From assembly GCA_012798745.1 (NCBI GenBank), contig JAAZMQ010000273.1, positions 1 through 10,261 of the forward strand: 10,261 bases of DNA. Direction: 5' to 3'. The notes under the pieces were generated by a model. It had not been told where the DNA came from, did no database searches, and saw only the letters and a program-made list of their open reading frames with translations. The stretch is from Bacteroidales bacterium. GTDB lineage: Bacteria > Bacteroidota > Bacteroidia > Bacteroidales > Dysgonomonadaceae. Below, in pieces: positions 1-7,900 of the stretch. The position numbers and the translations under genes were made by a program. Positions within the stretch are counted from its first letter, which is position 1; each line of letters starts with the position of its first letter.

Positions 1-449
1 GCAAGTCCGTTTTTTACTTCTTTTTTTATTTCCTCAATTGCATCACGACGGGCATTGCGAATACTTATTTTTGCGTCTTCGGCCTCTTGCTTGGTTTGTT
101 TCACCAGTGTTTTTCGTCGTTCTTCGGTCAAGGGAGGGATGTTTAGCCGGATCGCTTCGCCGTTGTTTTCAGGAGTAATGCCAACGTTGGAATTGATAAG
201 GGCTTTTTCGATTACTTTCAGCATCGTTTTTTCCCACGGTTGTATTAAGATGGTTTTTGCGTCGGGAGTTGTTATGGTAGCCACATTTGACAGGGGAACC
301 AAACTTCCATAATATTCCACACGCACGCCGTCGAGAATATGTGTATTGGCTCTTCCGGCACGAATACGGGCGAAGGTTTCATCGAGAAATTCGATGGTCA
401 TCTTCATTTTTTCTTCGGTTTCTTTTTTAATTACAGAAATATCAGCCAT
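1..449 (-). CDS. frr: Ribosome recycling factor, partial (C-terminus beyond left edge)
   Basis: Translating the minus strand from the ATG at 449-447 gives an open frame of 149 codons to the window edge, beginning MADISVIKKETEEKMKM. Ribosome recycling factor acts with EF-G to split the post-termination ribosome. The visible part matches the family along its length: the N-terminal helix, the segment RIRAGRANTHILDGVRVEYY, the hinge/domain II segment with PLSNVATITTPDAKTILIQPWEK, and the start of the long C-terminal helices with IRLNIPPLTEERRKTLVKQ. The family is usually about 185 residues, so some 35 residues are missing at the left edge. It lies 42 bases downstream of pyrH on the same strand, a very common bacterial pairing, and is probably cotranscribed. 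The start is the only ATG that gives the family N-terminus. No strong ribosome binding site is seen, as is usual in Bacteroidetes. Confidence 0.96.
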   Translation of the reverse strand, partial: MADISVIKKETEEKMKMTIEFLDETFARIRAGRANTHILDGVRVEYYGSLVPLSNVATITTPDAKTILIQPWEKTMLKVIEKALINSNVGITPENNGEAIRLNIPPLTEERRKTLVKQTKQEAEDAKISIRNARRDAIEEIKKEVKNGL

Positions 450-491
450 ATCTTTTATGATTTTTATTTTGGTAAGATAAACAAAATTTTT

Positions 492-1199
492 TTATGTGTG
501 CACATATGTGCCTATATTTTCTCCGAAAATTACCTTTTTGAGGTTTCCCGGTATATCCATATTAAAAACGATTAGCGGCAGATTATTTTCTTTACAAAGG
601 GTGGTGGCGGTCAGATCCATTACTTTTAGTCCACGAAAATAGATTTCGTCGAACGAGATTTCGTTGAATTTGCTTGCGGTTGGATCTTTTTCGGGATCGG
701 CAGTATAAACGCCGTTTACCCGTGTTCCTTTTAACAGAATATCGGCTTTAATCTCGACACCGCGTAAGGCAGCTGCTGTGTCGGTAGTGAAGAACGGGTT
801 TCCTGTACCGCAGGAAAAAATGGCAATTTCTTTGTTTTGCAGCGCCTCAATCGCTTTCTGATGGGTATAGAGTTCACCAATTGGTTCCATGCGGATAGCT
901 GTAAACACGCGGTTTTTTTGTCCAATTGCGGTGAGAGCCGAGCTGAGTGCCAGACTATTGATAACGGTTGCCAGCATTCCCATTTGGTCGCCTTTCACCC
1001 GGTCGAATCCTTGTGATGTGCCGCTAAGTCCGCGAAAAATATTTCCCCCGCCGATTACGATGCCTATTTCCACTCCCTGTTGGGCAACTTCTTTAATTTG
1101 TTCGGCATATTCGGCAAGGCGGGTTTCGTCCATACCGTATTGTTTTTCTCCCATCAGCGATTCACCGCTGAGCTTCAATAGTATTCGTTTATATTTCAT
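492..1199 (-). CDS. pyrH: UMP kinase (uridylate kinase)
   Basis: A complete 235-residue protein, the normal length for bacterial UMP kinase, which phosphorylates UMP to UDP with ATP in the cytoplasm for pyrimidine nucleotide synthesis. It belongs to the amino-acid-kinase fold. Visible motifs are KRILLKLSGESLMG at residues 4-17 (phosphate-binding lysine K9), GGGNIFRG at 50-57, DRVKGDQMGMLATVINS at 66-82, the UMP-binding GTGNPFFTTDTAAALR at 131-146, and KGTRVNGVYTADPEKDP at 157-173 near the ATP site. All expected motifs are present. The start lies 6 bases after the birA stop and the stop 42 bases before frr, so it is an internal operon gene. Bacterial UMP kinases are typically regulated allosterically by GTP and UTP; that is family knowledge and not something read from this sequence. 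Confidence 0.97.
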   Translation of the reverse strand: MKYKRILLKLSGESLMGEKQYGMDETRLAEYAEQIKEVAQQGVEIGIVIGGGNIFRGLSGTSQGFDRVKGDQMGMLATVINSLALSSALTAIGQKNRVFTAIRMEPIGELYTHQKAIEALQNKEIAIFSCGTGNPFFTTDTAAALRGVEIKADILLKGTRVNGVYTADPEKDPTASKFNEISFDEIYFRGLKVMDLTATTLCKENNLPLIVFNMDIPGNLKKVIFGENIGTYVHT

Positions 1200-1205
1200 T
1201 TTTAT

Positions 1206-1961
1206 TTATTCGTTTATAAAAGCAACCTCTTTAAAAGCGTAGGTTCGCATGTTATCGTCATCCGGTGTTTTCAATATGAGTTGCCCCGAGGGGAGTGTGT
1301 TCACGATTTTTGCCTTGAACTTTCCTTTTGCGTCTTTAAACCAATAGTAATTGTCTCGTCTGTATAAATTGCGCATGTATTCTTCTTCGATACTAACGGT
1401 TTCCCCTTGTTCCAATGCACGGTAGAGGATGAAAAATTCGTGTAAAAGCATATCGAGAATAGAATTTTTATCGTAAGATACCCCTGTAATTTGTTTTAGT
1501 GAAACGGGGTTGGGCAACTCGGGCGGAAAAACTTCCTGATTAAGGTTCAATCCAATGCCGATAATCGTATTTTTTATTTTGTTTCCTTGGAGGTCGTTTT
1601 CGATGAGGATACCCGCAATTTTTTTATCTTTCCAATAGATATCGTTGGGCCATTTAATACGAATTTCGTCGGTAAATCGATCCAACGTTTTTTTGATTGC
1701 CAATGAGGTGATGCGTGATAGGATAAATTGTTCATTGGCAAAAATATTTTTTGGATAAATGAGCAAGCTGAACAATAAGTTTTCACTTTTTGATGAAAAC
1801 CAATGATTTCCTCTTTGTCCCCGACCTTCGGTTTGGTATTCGGCAATCACTATCGAACCCTCTTCAGGATGTTTTTCCCTGACAAGTTGCTTCAAATAGG
1901 AATTGGTAGATTCGGTTTCGTCCAATCGGATAATTTCTCTTTTTTTGCTTAATCGATCCAT
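1206..1961 (-). CDS. birA: Biotin--[acetyl-CoA-carboxylase] ligase, catalytic-only type
   Basis: A complete 251-residue biotin-protein ligase, which makes biotinyl-AMP and transfers biotin to a lysine of carboxyl-carrier proteins. Visible motifs are ESTNSYLK at residues 17-24, the biotinyl-AMP loop GRGQRGNHW at 46-54, KWPND at 103-107, KKIAGILIEN at 113-122 and GIGLNLN at 135-141. The small C-terminal domain covers about 205-249. The protein starts directly at the catalytic domain, with no N-terminal winged helix, so it should be an enzyme only and not a repressor of biotin genes as E. coli BirA is. It sits between yraN (31-base gap) and pyrH (6-base gap) on the same strand. The first ATG leaves a 13-residue lead to the ESTN motif, which is normal for this short form. 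Confidence 0.95.
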   Translation of the reverse strand: MDRLSKKREIIRLDETESTNSYLKQLVREKHPEEGSIVIAEYQTEGRGQRGNHWFSSKSENLLFSLLIYPKNIFANEQFILSRITSLAIKKTLDRFTDEIRIKWPNDIYWKDKKIAGILIENDLQGNKIKNTIIGIGLNLNQEVFPPELPNPVSLKQITGVSYDKNSILDMLLHEFFILYRALEQGETVSIEEEYMRNLYRRDNYYWFKDAKGKFKAKIVNTLPSGQLILKTPDDDNMRTYAFKEVAFINE

Positions 1962-1992
1962 AAATTTTTTATTTCGTTATCGTAAAAGAAAC

Positions 1993-2355
1993 TCACCATG
2001 CAGGCAAGAAAGCATCTTCAATATGATTCAATTTGAACTCATGCCCGTTCCATAATGCACCGATAATATCGAATCGCGCAGGCTTATCGATCTTTTTTCC
2101 AATAAGATAGCAATTGGCGGCTTTTACCATTCGCCGCATTCGCCTTTCATCGACAAAGTCTTCCGGATATCCCCATTGCAGCGATGTTCTACTTTTTACT
2201 TCTACAAAAATAATATAAGTATTGTTTTCGGCAATAATATCCAGCTCATAACCTCTAAAAGTCCAATTTCGCTCGCGTATCCGGTAATTTTTTGCCAGCA
2301 AAAACCGCACCGCTGCTTCTTCCCCTTGTTTGCCGAGTTCATTGTGTTGAGCCAT
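1993..2355 (-). CDS. YraN family (UPF0102) endonuclease-fold protein
   Basis: A complete 120-residue protein matching the YraN/UPF0102 family in length and pattern. The N-terminus has NELGKQGEEAAVRFL (residues 5-19), then RNWTFRGYELDIIA (29-42) and IIFVEVKSRTS (48-58), and later ARFDIIGA (93-100). Residues E37, D39, E52 and K54 form the acidic-plus-lysine core of a PD-(D/E)XK nuclease fold, to which the family is assigned. The cellular role is not established; links to Holliday-junction or other DNA processing are predictions. The start at 2355 gives the family's usual N-terminus. It lies 18 bases after the alcohol dehydrogenase gene and 31 before birA on the same strand, so it is probably cotranscribed. 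I recognise the family with confidence but not a specific biochemical function. Confidence 0.92.
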   Translation of the reverse strand: MAQHNELGKQGEEAAVRFLLAKNYRIRERNWTFRGYELDIIAENNTYIIFVEVKSRTSLQWGYPEDFVDERRMRRMVKAANCYLIGKKIDKPARFDIIGALWNGHEFKLNHIEDAFLPAW

Positions 2356-2373
2356 AGTATAAAATTTATTATT

Positions 2374-3540
2374 CTATACGGCAAGTTCGTAAATTTTTGT
2401 GATATCTTCTTCGGTTAATTTGACAAAATTGCCGAGAGTCCGGTCACCCAATTGCATGTTTTTTACTAAGATCGGGATATCTTCCGGTTTTGCGCCAAGT
2501 TGTTCAAATCTTATGGGCATTCCGATTGAGACCAAAAACTGTTCAAACTTTTCTATTCCTTTTTTGGCTGTATTTTCAGGATGTTGAAAATCCATTTCGC
2601 ATCCCCATACACGTACCGCAAATTGAGCAAAACGCATCACATCGTGTTGCATGACATATTTCATCCACGCCGGAAACATGACAGCCAAACCGGCACCGTG
2701 AGCCACATCGTATAATCCCGAAAGTTCGTGTTCCATTTTGTGTGTTGCCCAATCTTGCTCTCTTCCCACGCCGCAGATGTCGTTATGAGCAATTGTTCCT
2801 GCCCACATGATGTTTGCTCTAGCATTGTAATCGTCCGGCCGGGCTAATACTTTTGGGGCTTCGTTGATGATAGCCACCAAAAGACCTTCACACAGTCTGT
2901 CGGTTACTTCCACTTCTTTGGTATTTGTAAAATAACGTTCCATTACATGCGCCATCATGTCGGTAATACCGCATGCTGTTTGATAAGGGGATACCGTAAA
3001 GGTGAGTTCGGGATTCATAATCGAAAACGTGGGACGCAATGCGTCTCCGGCTGCCGAACGTTTAAGCATCCCGTTCTCGTGCGTAATTACCGAGCCGTCC
3101 GATCCTTCGCTTCCGGCTGCAGCTAGCGTCAGAATGGTGCCGACAGGCAACGCTTTTTCAACTTCCTTTCCACAGTAAAAATCCCAGAAATCGCCGTCGT
3201 ATAAAGCACCTGCAGCAATTGCCTTTGCCGAATCGATGACGCTTCCTCCTCCCACTGCAAGTAGAAAGTCTATTCCTTCGCGTTTGCAGATTTCGATTCC
3301 TTTATATACCAATCCGCTTCGGGGGTTGGGTTTTACGCCTCCTAATTCGATAAAATCAATGTTGTTTTTCTTGAGTGAGGCTTTTACGCGGTCGAGTAAA
3401 CCGCTTTTGACGGCCGAACTTCCTCCGTAATGAACAAGTACTTTCGAACCGCCAAATCGGTTTATCCATTCTCCCACTTCGTTTTCTCGGCCTTTACCGA
3501 AAATAAAATAGGTGGGGCTGTAAAAATTGAAATTTTCCAT
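2374..3540 (-). CDS. Iron-containing alcohol dehydrogenase, YqhD/BdhA-like
   Basis: A complete 388-residue group III (iron-type) alcohol dehydrogenase, the usual length for the YqhD/butanol dehydrogenase branch, which reduces aldehydes to alcohols with NAD(P)H in the cytoplasm. The N-terminal dinucleotide-binding domain has LVHYGGSSAVKSGLLDRV (residues 35-52) and GGGSVIDSAKAIA (97-109). The C-terminal helical domain supplies the metal ligands, seen as D194 and H198 in GITDMMAHVMERYF, H267 in DWATHKMEHELSGLYD, and H281 in AHGAGLAV. These four positions fit the spacing known for E. coli YqhD. The metal may be iron or zinc; substrate and cofactor preference cannot be read with certainty. It is the first gene of the minus-strand cluster, 18 bases before yraN. 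An alternative product name would be lactaldehyde or butanol dehydrogenase. Confidence 0.94.
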   Translation of the reverse strand: MENFNFYSPTYFIFGKGRENEVGEWINRFGGSKVLVHYGGSSAVKSGLLDRVKASLKKNNIDFIELGGVKPNPRSGLVYKGIEICKREGIDFLLAVGGGSVIDSAKAIAAGALYDGDFWDFYCGKEVEKALPVGTILTLAAAGSEGSDGSVITHENGMLKRSAAGDALRPTFSIMNPELTFTVSPYQTACGITDMMAHVMERYFTNTKEVEVTDRLCEGLLVAIINEAPKVLARPDDYNARANIMWAGTIAHNDICGVGREQDWATHKMEHELSGLYDVAHGAGLAVMFPAWMKYVMQHDVMRFAQFAVRVWGCEMDFQHPENTAKKGIEKFEQFLVSIGMPIRFEQLGAKPEDIPILVKNMQLGDRTLGNFVKLTEEDITKIYELAV

Positions 3541-3668
3541 CGTGTTTTTGAGTTTATTGTTATCAAACTAACACCGAAGAGGGTGAAATTGTTCTTTTGT
3601 TTTAAAATCAAAATACCCGGGTGAAGTAAATCGCCTTCGTGTCGTTCTTTTTAATGTATTTGTTCTTT

Positions 3669-3977
3669 CCGTGGATTTTCCCGACTGCAACGGAACGAAA
3701 TTTTATTTTCCATCGGGGAACGGGGTTAGCGTGCACGAAAATTTTATCCTTTTTCGGAAAACGTGCGTTAACACTAATCAACCTAATTCCTCCGTCAGAT
3801 TTTCCGACGAGAGAAAGGAAAAATAATATCCTGTTTCTGAAAATCCGACGGGCGAAAACAGGGTTTTTTGCGTAAAAAAAGCCTTGGTTTGTCGGGAAAA
3901 CCGCATTTATTTGTTAAAGAACATTATCAGAACGAAGGTAAATCATAATTTTTGTATTCGTCGGAAAATCCGACGGG
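3669..3977. repeat. Cluster of five dispersed near-palindromic repeats
   Basis: Five related copies of a roughly 17-20 base element occur in 309 bases. Plus-strand copy E at 3958-3977 contains a perfect inverted repeat, CGTCGGA-AAA-TCCGACG (3959-3975). Copy B at 3791-3810, read on the minus strand, agrees with E in 18 of 20 positions. Copy C at 3833-3852 agrees in 16 of 20, with its last 13 bases identical. Copy A at 3669-3687 (minus strand, CAGTCGGGAAAATCCACGG) and copy D at 3890-3905 (TGTCGGGAAAACCGCA) are more diverged. B and C face each other and can pair over about 12 of 13 bases. The element could be a short interspersed palindromic repeat or a set of protein-binding sites; the sequence alone does not decide. 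Confidence 0.65.
3830..3869 (+). terminator. Terminator-like hairpin with T-run, no assigned gene
   Basis: The arms CCTGTTT (3830-3836) and AAACAGG (3856-3862) pair perfectly over 7 bases around a 19-base loop, followed by G and six T (3864-3869). This is the shape of an intrinsic terminator read on the plus strand. No convincing plus-strand gene precedes it inside the intergenic region, so it may end an unannotated small transcript or may be chance. The loop contains repeat copy C. The T-run also pairs with the A-run just after it (3874-3880), giving an alternative A/T stem. Confidence 0.3.
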
Positions 3978-4312
3978 AGATAAAAAATTTTTTCATTGAT
4001 CGCGGAAACCTATTTTCAGGCTCTATCTTTCTTTTTTTATCGGATATCGTTCAGAAAATCAGTAGTTAAGGTTTCGTATTTCTATTCAGTGAAATGGGAT
4101 GCTGTTGTTTTTTACGTATTAACGTTAATAAGGTTAATAATGTCAATAATACTTATTTTTGTAAATATCTGCAAAAAAAGTATATTTATATTGGGTTTAT
4201 TATATGTTTTGTTATGCTTGCCTTATAAATTTTGGTAATTGAATTAACCGGTTTCCATGTTGAATGAATTTTGCGAATGTCTGTGATTAACGATAAATAA
4301 AGGATTTGATTG

Positions 4313-4320
4313 TATATTTG
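4313..4320 (+). promoter_or_regulatory. Probable tadA promoter, -7 element TATATTTG
   Basis: TATATTTG is an exact match to the Bacteroidetes primary sigma -7 consensus TANNTTTG, and it is followed by CA, a frequent extension. It lies 47 bases before the tadA ATG, giving a predicted leader of about 40 bases. No clear TTTG-type -33 box stands at the usual distance upstream. The assignment rests on the -7 match and its position. Confidence 0.5.
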
Positions 4321-4367
4321 CAAATCTGTGTGAGTGCTATTCTTGCGAATAATCTTTTAGCTTTTAA

Positions 4368-4817
4368 ATGTTGAATACGATGTTATTAAATAATGAATAT
4401 TTTATGCGTCAAGCTCTTATGGAAGCCAAAAAAGCTTTCGATAAGGGTGAAGTACCGGTTGGAGCTGTCATTGTGAACCATGATCGCATTATTGCCCGTG
4501 CACATAATCTTACCGAAACGCTGAATGATGTTACGGCACATGCCGAAATGCAGGCCATTACTGCTGCCGCTAACGTGATGGGTGGCAAATATCTTACCGA
4601 TTGTACACTCTATGTCACGGTAGAGCCTTGTGTTATGTGTGCCGGTGCTTTGCGGTGGGCACAAATTTCACGAATTGTTTATGGCACGCCCGACGAAAAA
4701 TATGGCTATTCCTGGTTTTCACCTTTGATTCTTCATCCTAAAACCGCTGTAATAGCAGGTGTTTTGGCGGATGAGTGTGCCGCTTTGCTGAAAGAATTTT
4801 TTGAAAAACGCAGGTAA
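4368..4817 (+). CDS. tadA: tRNA-specific adenosine deaminase
   Basis: A complete 149-residue cytidine/deoxycytidylate-deaminase-fold protein. TadA converts adenosine 34 in the tRNA-Arg(ACG) anticodon to inosine. Zinc-site residues are visible: H58 and the proton-shuttling E60 in TAHAEMQAI, then C88 and C91 in EPCVMCAGAL (86-95). The N-terminal YFMRQALMEAKKAFDKGEVPVGA (11-33), the SRIVYGTPDEKYGYSW stretch (101-116) and the end VLADECAALLKEFFEKRR (132-149) fit bacterial TadA more than guanine or cytosine deaminases. Two in-frame starts are close, at 4368 and at 4380 (M5). Alignment with E. coli TadA does not separate them, so 4368 is kept as the longer. The gene stands alone, divergent from the dehydrogenase operon and convergent with the regulator gene. 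Confidence 0.93.
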   Translation: MLNTMLLNNEYFMRQALMEAKKAFDKGEVPVGAVIVNHDRIIARAHNLTETLNDVTAHAEMQAITAAANVMGGKYLTDCTLYVTVEPCVMCAGALRWAQISRIVYGTPDEKYGYSWFSPLILHPKTAVIAGVLADECAALLKEFFEKRR

Positions 4818-4907
4818 GTTTTTTATATCATTACTGATAGTTTTTTGAGGTGGTTGATCGAAAATTGTCTTTCTGCTCAATATGATTACAAATTCTCATC
4901 ATGATTT
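4818..4907. other. Short convergent gap between tadA and the regulator gene
   Basis: Ninety bases separate two convergent genes. I found no GC-rich hairpin with a T-run on either strand. A small AACTC-TGA-GAGTT hairpin at 4910-4922 lies over the last codons of the minus-strand gene but has no T-run. Transcription probably ends here by means I cannot see in the sequence. Confidence 0.4.
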
Positions 4908-7900
4908 TCAACTCTGAGAGTTTGAACAGCTTTTATCTTGATATTTTTCGGCATATTCGGTGGGAGAGATTCCATAAAACTCTTTAAACGAATTCGAAAA
5001 ATGCGATAAATTAGAAAATCCCACTGCGTAAGCCACTTCGGATACCTGAACTTTTTGATTGGCTAGTAATTTGGCAGCCTGTTTTATGCGTATGGTTTTG
5101 ATGAATTCACTAGGCGACTGATTAGTGAGTTCTTTTAATTTCCGGTATAAATGCACGCGACTTATGCCGATGTTTTCGGCCAGAAATTCCACGTTCAAGA
5201 CGGGATTTGCTATGTTTTCGTTAATTAGTTTCACCACTTTTCCCAATAGCAACTCATCGGCCGATTGTAACGGTGTAGGCGATAGTAGATCTTTAATTTC
5301 TTTGTCTTCAAGTGGTTTTATTTCTATGCGGTTTCGGTTTTCTATCAAATTCAGACTCTGTTTTATCAGCAGGTCAATATTAAAGGGTTTTACGATATAC
5401 GCATCTGCACCCACATCGAGGCCTTCGGCTTTATCGGAATCGGTTGATTTTGCCGTGAGCAGAATCACCGGAATATGGTTGACATCGACATTCGATTTTA
5501 TTTTTTTGCATAGCATGATTCCATCCATTTCGGGCATCATGATATCACTTATGATAAGATCGGGATGTTTTTCACGAATTATCTTCCAGGCTTCTTTGCC
5601 GTTGGTTGTTTCTTCTACTTTGAAATAAGCTGAGAATTCGTTTTTGAGATAATTACGTATTTCGTCGTCATCTTCCGCAATCAGCACGCTGTATTTTGTT
5701 TTGGGTTTGATCTTTTTTTCAGTAAGTGTAGACGGTTGTTCATAAAGCATGACGGGTTGTTCTTTTTTTCCTGTATCGATAGATTCTTTTGTTGCGGAGG
5801 AGGCATTTATTTCTTTGGGAGAAAGGTGTTCTTTACCCAACGGCAAACGGATGATAATTTCTGCCCCATTTTCGTCTTTTTTGTTTCGGGCCACGATGGT
5901 GCCGTGTAAAAGACTCATTATGGAGCGCGAGAGGTGCAGCCCCACGCCGGTTCCTACATTTTTGCCCGAATAATTGTTTTCACTTTGATAAAAGCGATCA
6001 AAAATTTTTTCCGTATCCTCTTCATCGATACCTGTTCCGGAATCGGAAACCACGATTTCGAAATAGTCCTTGCTAGGAAATTCGCTTTTTTTTGCATTAT
6101 GAACCGATTTTAAACTCACTGTAATCGCACCGTTGTCCGGGGTAAATTTAAAGGCATTGGATAATACATTCATCATTACTTTATCGAAGTTGCTTATGTC
6201 GATCCATGCATTCAATTTAGTATCTTCATGCATAAATTTGAAATCGATACAGCGTTTTTGGGCATTGTATTCAAATGTTTTCATCAAATCTTCTATAAAC
6301 CCAACCATATCTGTTTCTTGAAATTTCATCATCATTTGTCCTTTTTCTATTTTGCGTACATCCATCATTTGGTTGATGAGACGCAAAATACGGTTCGCAT
6401 TTCGATGAATTATCTGATAGATATAGCGTTTTTGTGAATCGTCTTCTGAAGCCATTAACTTTTCGAGTGGGCTGATGATAAGGCTTAATGGGGTTCTGAT
6501 ATCGTGCGATATATTGGTAAAATATTGAAGTTTGGCTTCGTTGATTTCTTCAATGTGTTGTCTTCGAACCAGTTCGTTTCGATATTTTATGCGGTCCAAA
6601 ATATATCTGATTACTCCATAGGTTATCAGAAGAAAAAGTAATACGTAAGCCGACATTGCTTGCCATGAAAGATACCAGGGCGGAGATATGATGATGGTGA
6701 GCTCCTTGATTGGAGAATAGGTATCGTGTACCGATGCGGCAACTCTTAGTTTGTATTTACCGTAGTTGATATTGGTGAAATGGATTTTATTGATCCCCGG
6801 TTCGGTGTGAATCCACTCATTGTTGTTGAGCCCTTCCAGTTGGTATCGATAAGAAATTTGTTCAGGGATTCCGTAATCAAAGGTCGAGAATTCCAAATTG
6901 AATATATTGTTTTTATAGTCTAAATAGATCGTATCCAGATCGGATATAAAGCGCAAAGGTTCTCCTTTTTTACTTTTATTGTTGCAAAAAACGGTTCTGT
7001 CTCCAATATTTAATGCGATCAGATATAATTGAAGTTCTTCTCGTTTTTCTTTTATTTGCGACGGATTGAAAAAGGTAATGCCATTGATACCTCCGAAATA
7101 GATTTCGTTAGATGGACTTTTGTAGAATGCGCCTCTCGAAAATTCGTTTCCCTGCAAACCATCGGAATTGTAATAGTTGATAAATATGTTTTCCTTTGCG
7201 TTATATTTGGATAGTCCGTTATGCGTACTTAACCACAGGTTGTTTTGATCATCTTCTACAATACTACAAATGACATTGCTTGGCAATCCTTCTTCTGTTG
7301 TATATTTTTTTAAGAGTATGTTGTTTTCATTCAAAACATACAACCCTTCGGTGGTTCCTATCCACATATTTCCATTTTTATCCTGAGTTATGGCATAAAG
7401 AACTGCATTTGACAAATCGGTTGCCGGGTTGTTCTGAATAAGCGAATTTTTGGTGTCGATAATTGAATACCCTTTATATGTCCCCACCCATATTCTTCCC
7501 ATTTTATCCATGAATAACGAACATACCCATTCGTTGGATATCGAATTGCTGCCGTAATGTTTGATATAGGTTCGCGAGGTAGTGTCAAATACGTAAAGCC
7601 CTCCACCGTGAGTTCCAATCCATAAATTGTTGTGGTTATCTTTGATGATGCAATTGACCTTTATTGCCGGATTGTTGGGCTGAATATGAGGAGGAATTGT
7701 GTTGAAGTATATGCAATTACCTGTTTTTTTATTAAAAAGAGCCACTCCTTGTGAAAAAGACCCCAGCCATATTTCGCCGTTGTCGAGCTCTACAATAGAT
7801 GATACGATGCCGGGAACTGACCCCGGTTTATTGGTATTTGTATAGTGGATTGTTTTGGCACCATCGTTTTCTAGTCGATATAAACCATCGTTATCCGTTC

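Larger units (their letters stand above)
3541..4367. other. Divergent intergenic region, 827 bases, repeat-bearing
   Basis: No convincing gene is found between the divergent alcohol dehydrogenase and tadA. Short open frames at 3639-3875, 3884-4069 and 3996-4238 translate to low-complexity, Phe/Ile/Lys-rich peptides with no domain and no clear start context. The left half (about 3669-3977) holds five related short near-palindromes and a hairpin with a T-run. The right half (about 4070-4340) is strongly A/T-rich, contains a perfect 12-base palindrome ATTAACGTTAAT at 4118-4129 that runs into two GTTAATAA direct copies (4124-4131 and 4133-4140), and ends in the probable tadA promoter. Confidence 0.7.

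Noticed and set aside
495..507. TGTGTGCACATAT palindrome-like run near the pyrH end as a regulatory site
   Set aside because: It is short and lies within the last pyrH codons, so it is explained by coding sequence (YVHT).
889..1242. A 117-codon plus-strand open frame opposite pyrH
   Set aside because: It is antisense to a complete UMP kinase with all motifs and has no recognisable features of its own.
3564..3571. Minus-strand TTAGTTTG as the promoter of the alcohol dehydrogenase operon
   Set aside because: It differs from TANNTTTG at the second base and has no TTTG-type -33 box at the right distance. It is suitably placed about 23 bases before the start, but too weak to list.
4154..4161. 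Plus-strand TATTTTTG as a second tadA promoter
   Set aside because: It matches TANNTTTG exactly but lies in very A/T-rich sequence over 200 bases from tadA. The match at 4313-4320 is closer and has the CA extension.
3639..4238. Three short plus-strand open frames (3639-3875, 3884-4069, 3996-4238) as small genes
   Set aside because: The peptides are Phe/Ile/Lys-rich with no recognisable domain, the last two overlap each other in different frames, and the region carries palindromic repeats and a terminator-like hairpin. This fits non-coding A/T-rich DNA better.
4910..4922. AACTC-TGA-GAGTT hairpin as a terminator for the tadA/regulator convergent gap
   Set aside because: The stem is only 5 base pairs, there is no following T-run on either strand, and it overlaps the last codons of the regulator gene.
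5125..5628. A 167-codon plus-strand open frame opposite the receiver/AraC part of the regulator
   Set aside because: It lies wholly antisense to a gene whose own frame has intact domain motifs. Its translation is Ser/Phe/Ile-rich and without domain features, as expected for a shadow frame.
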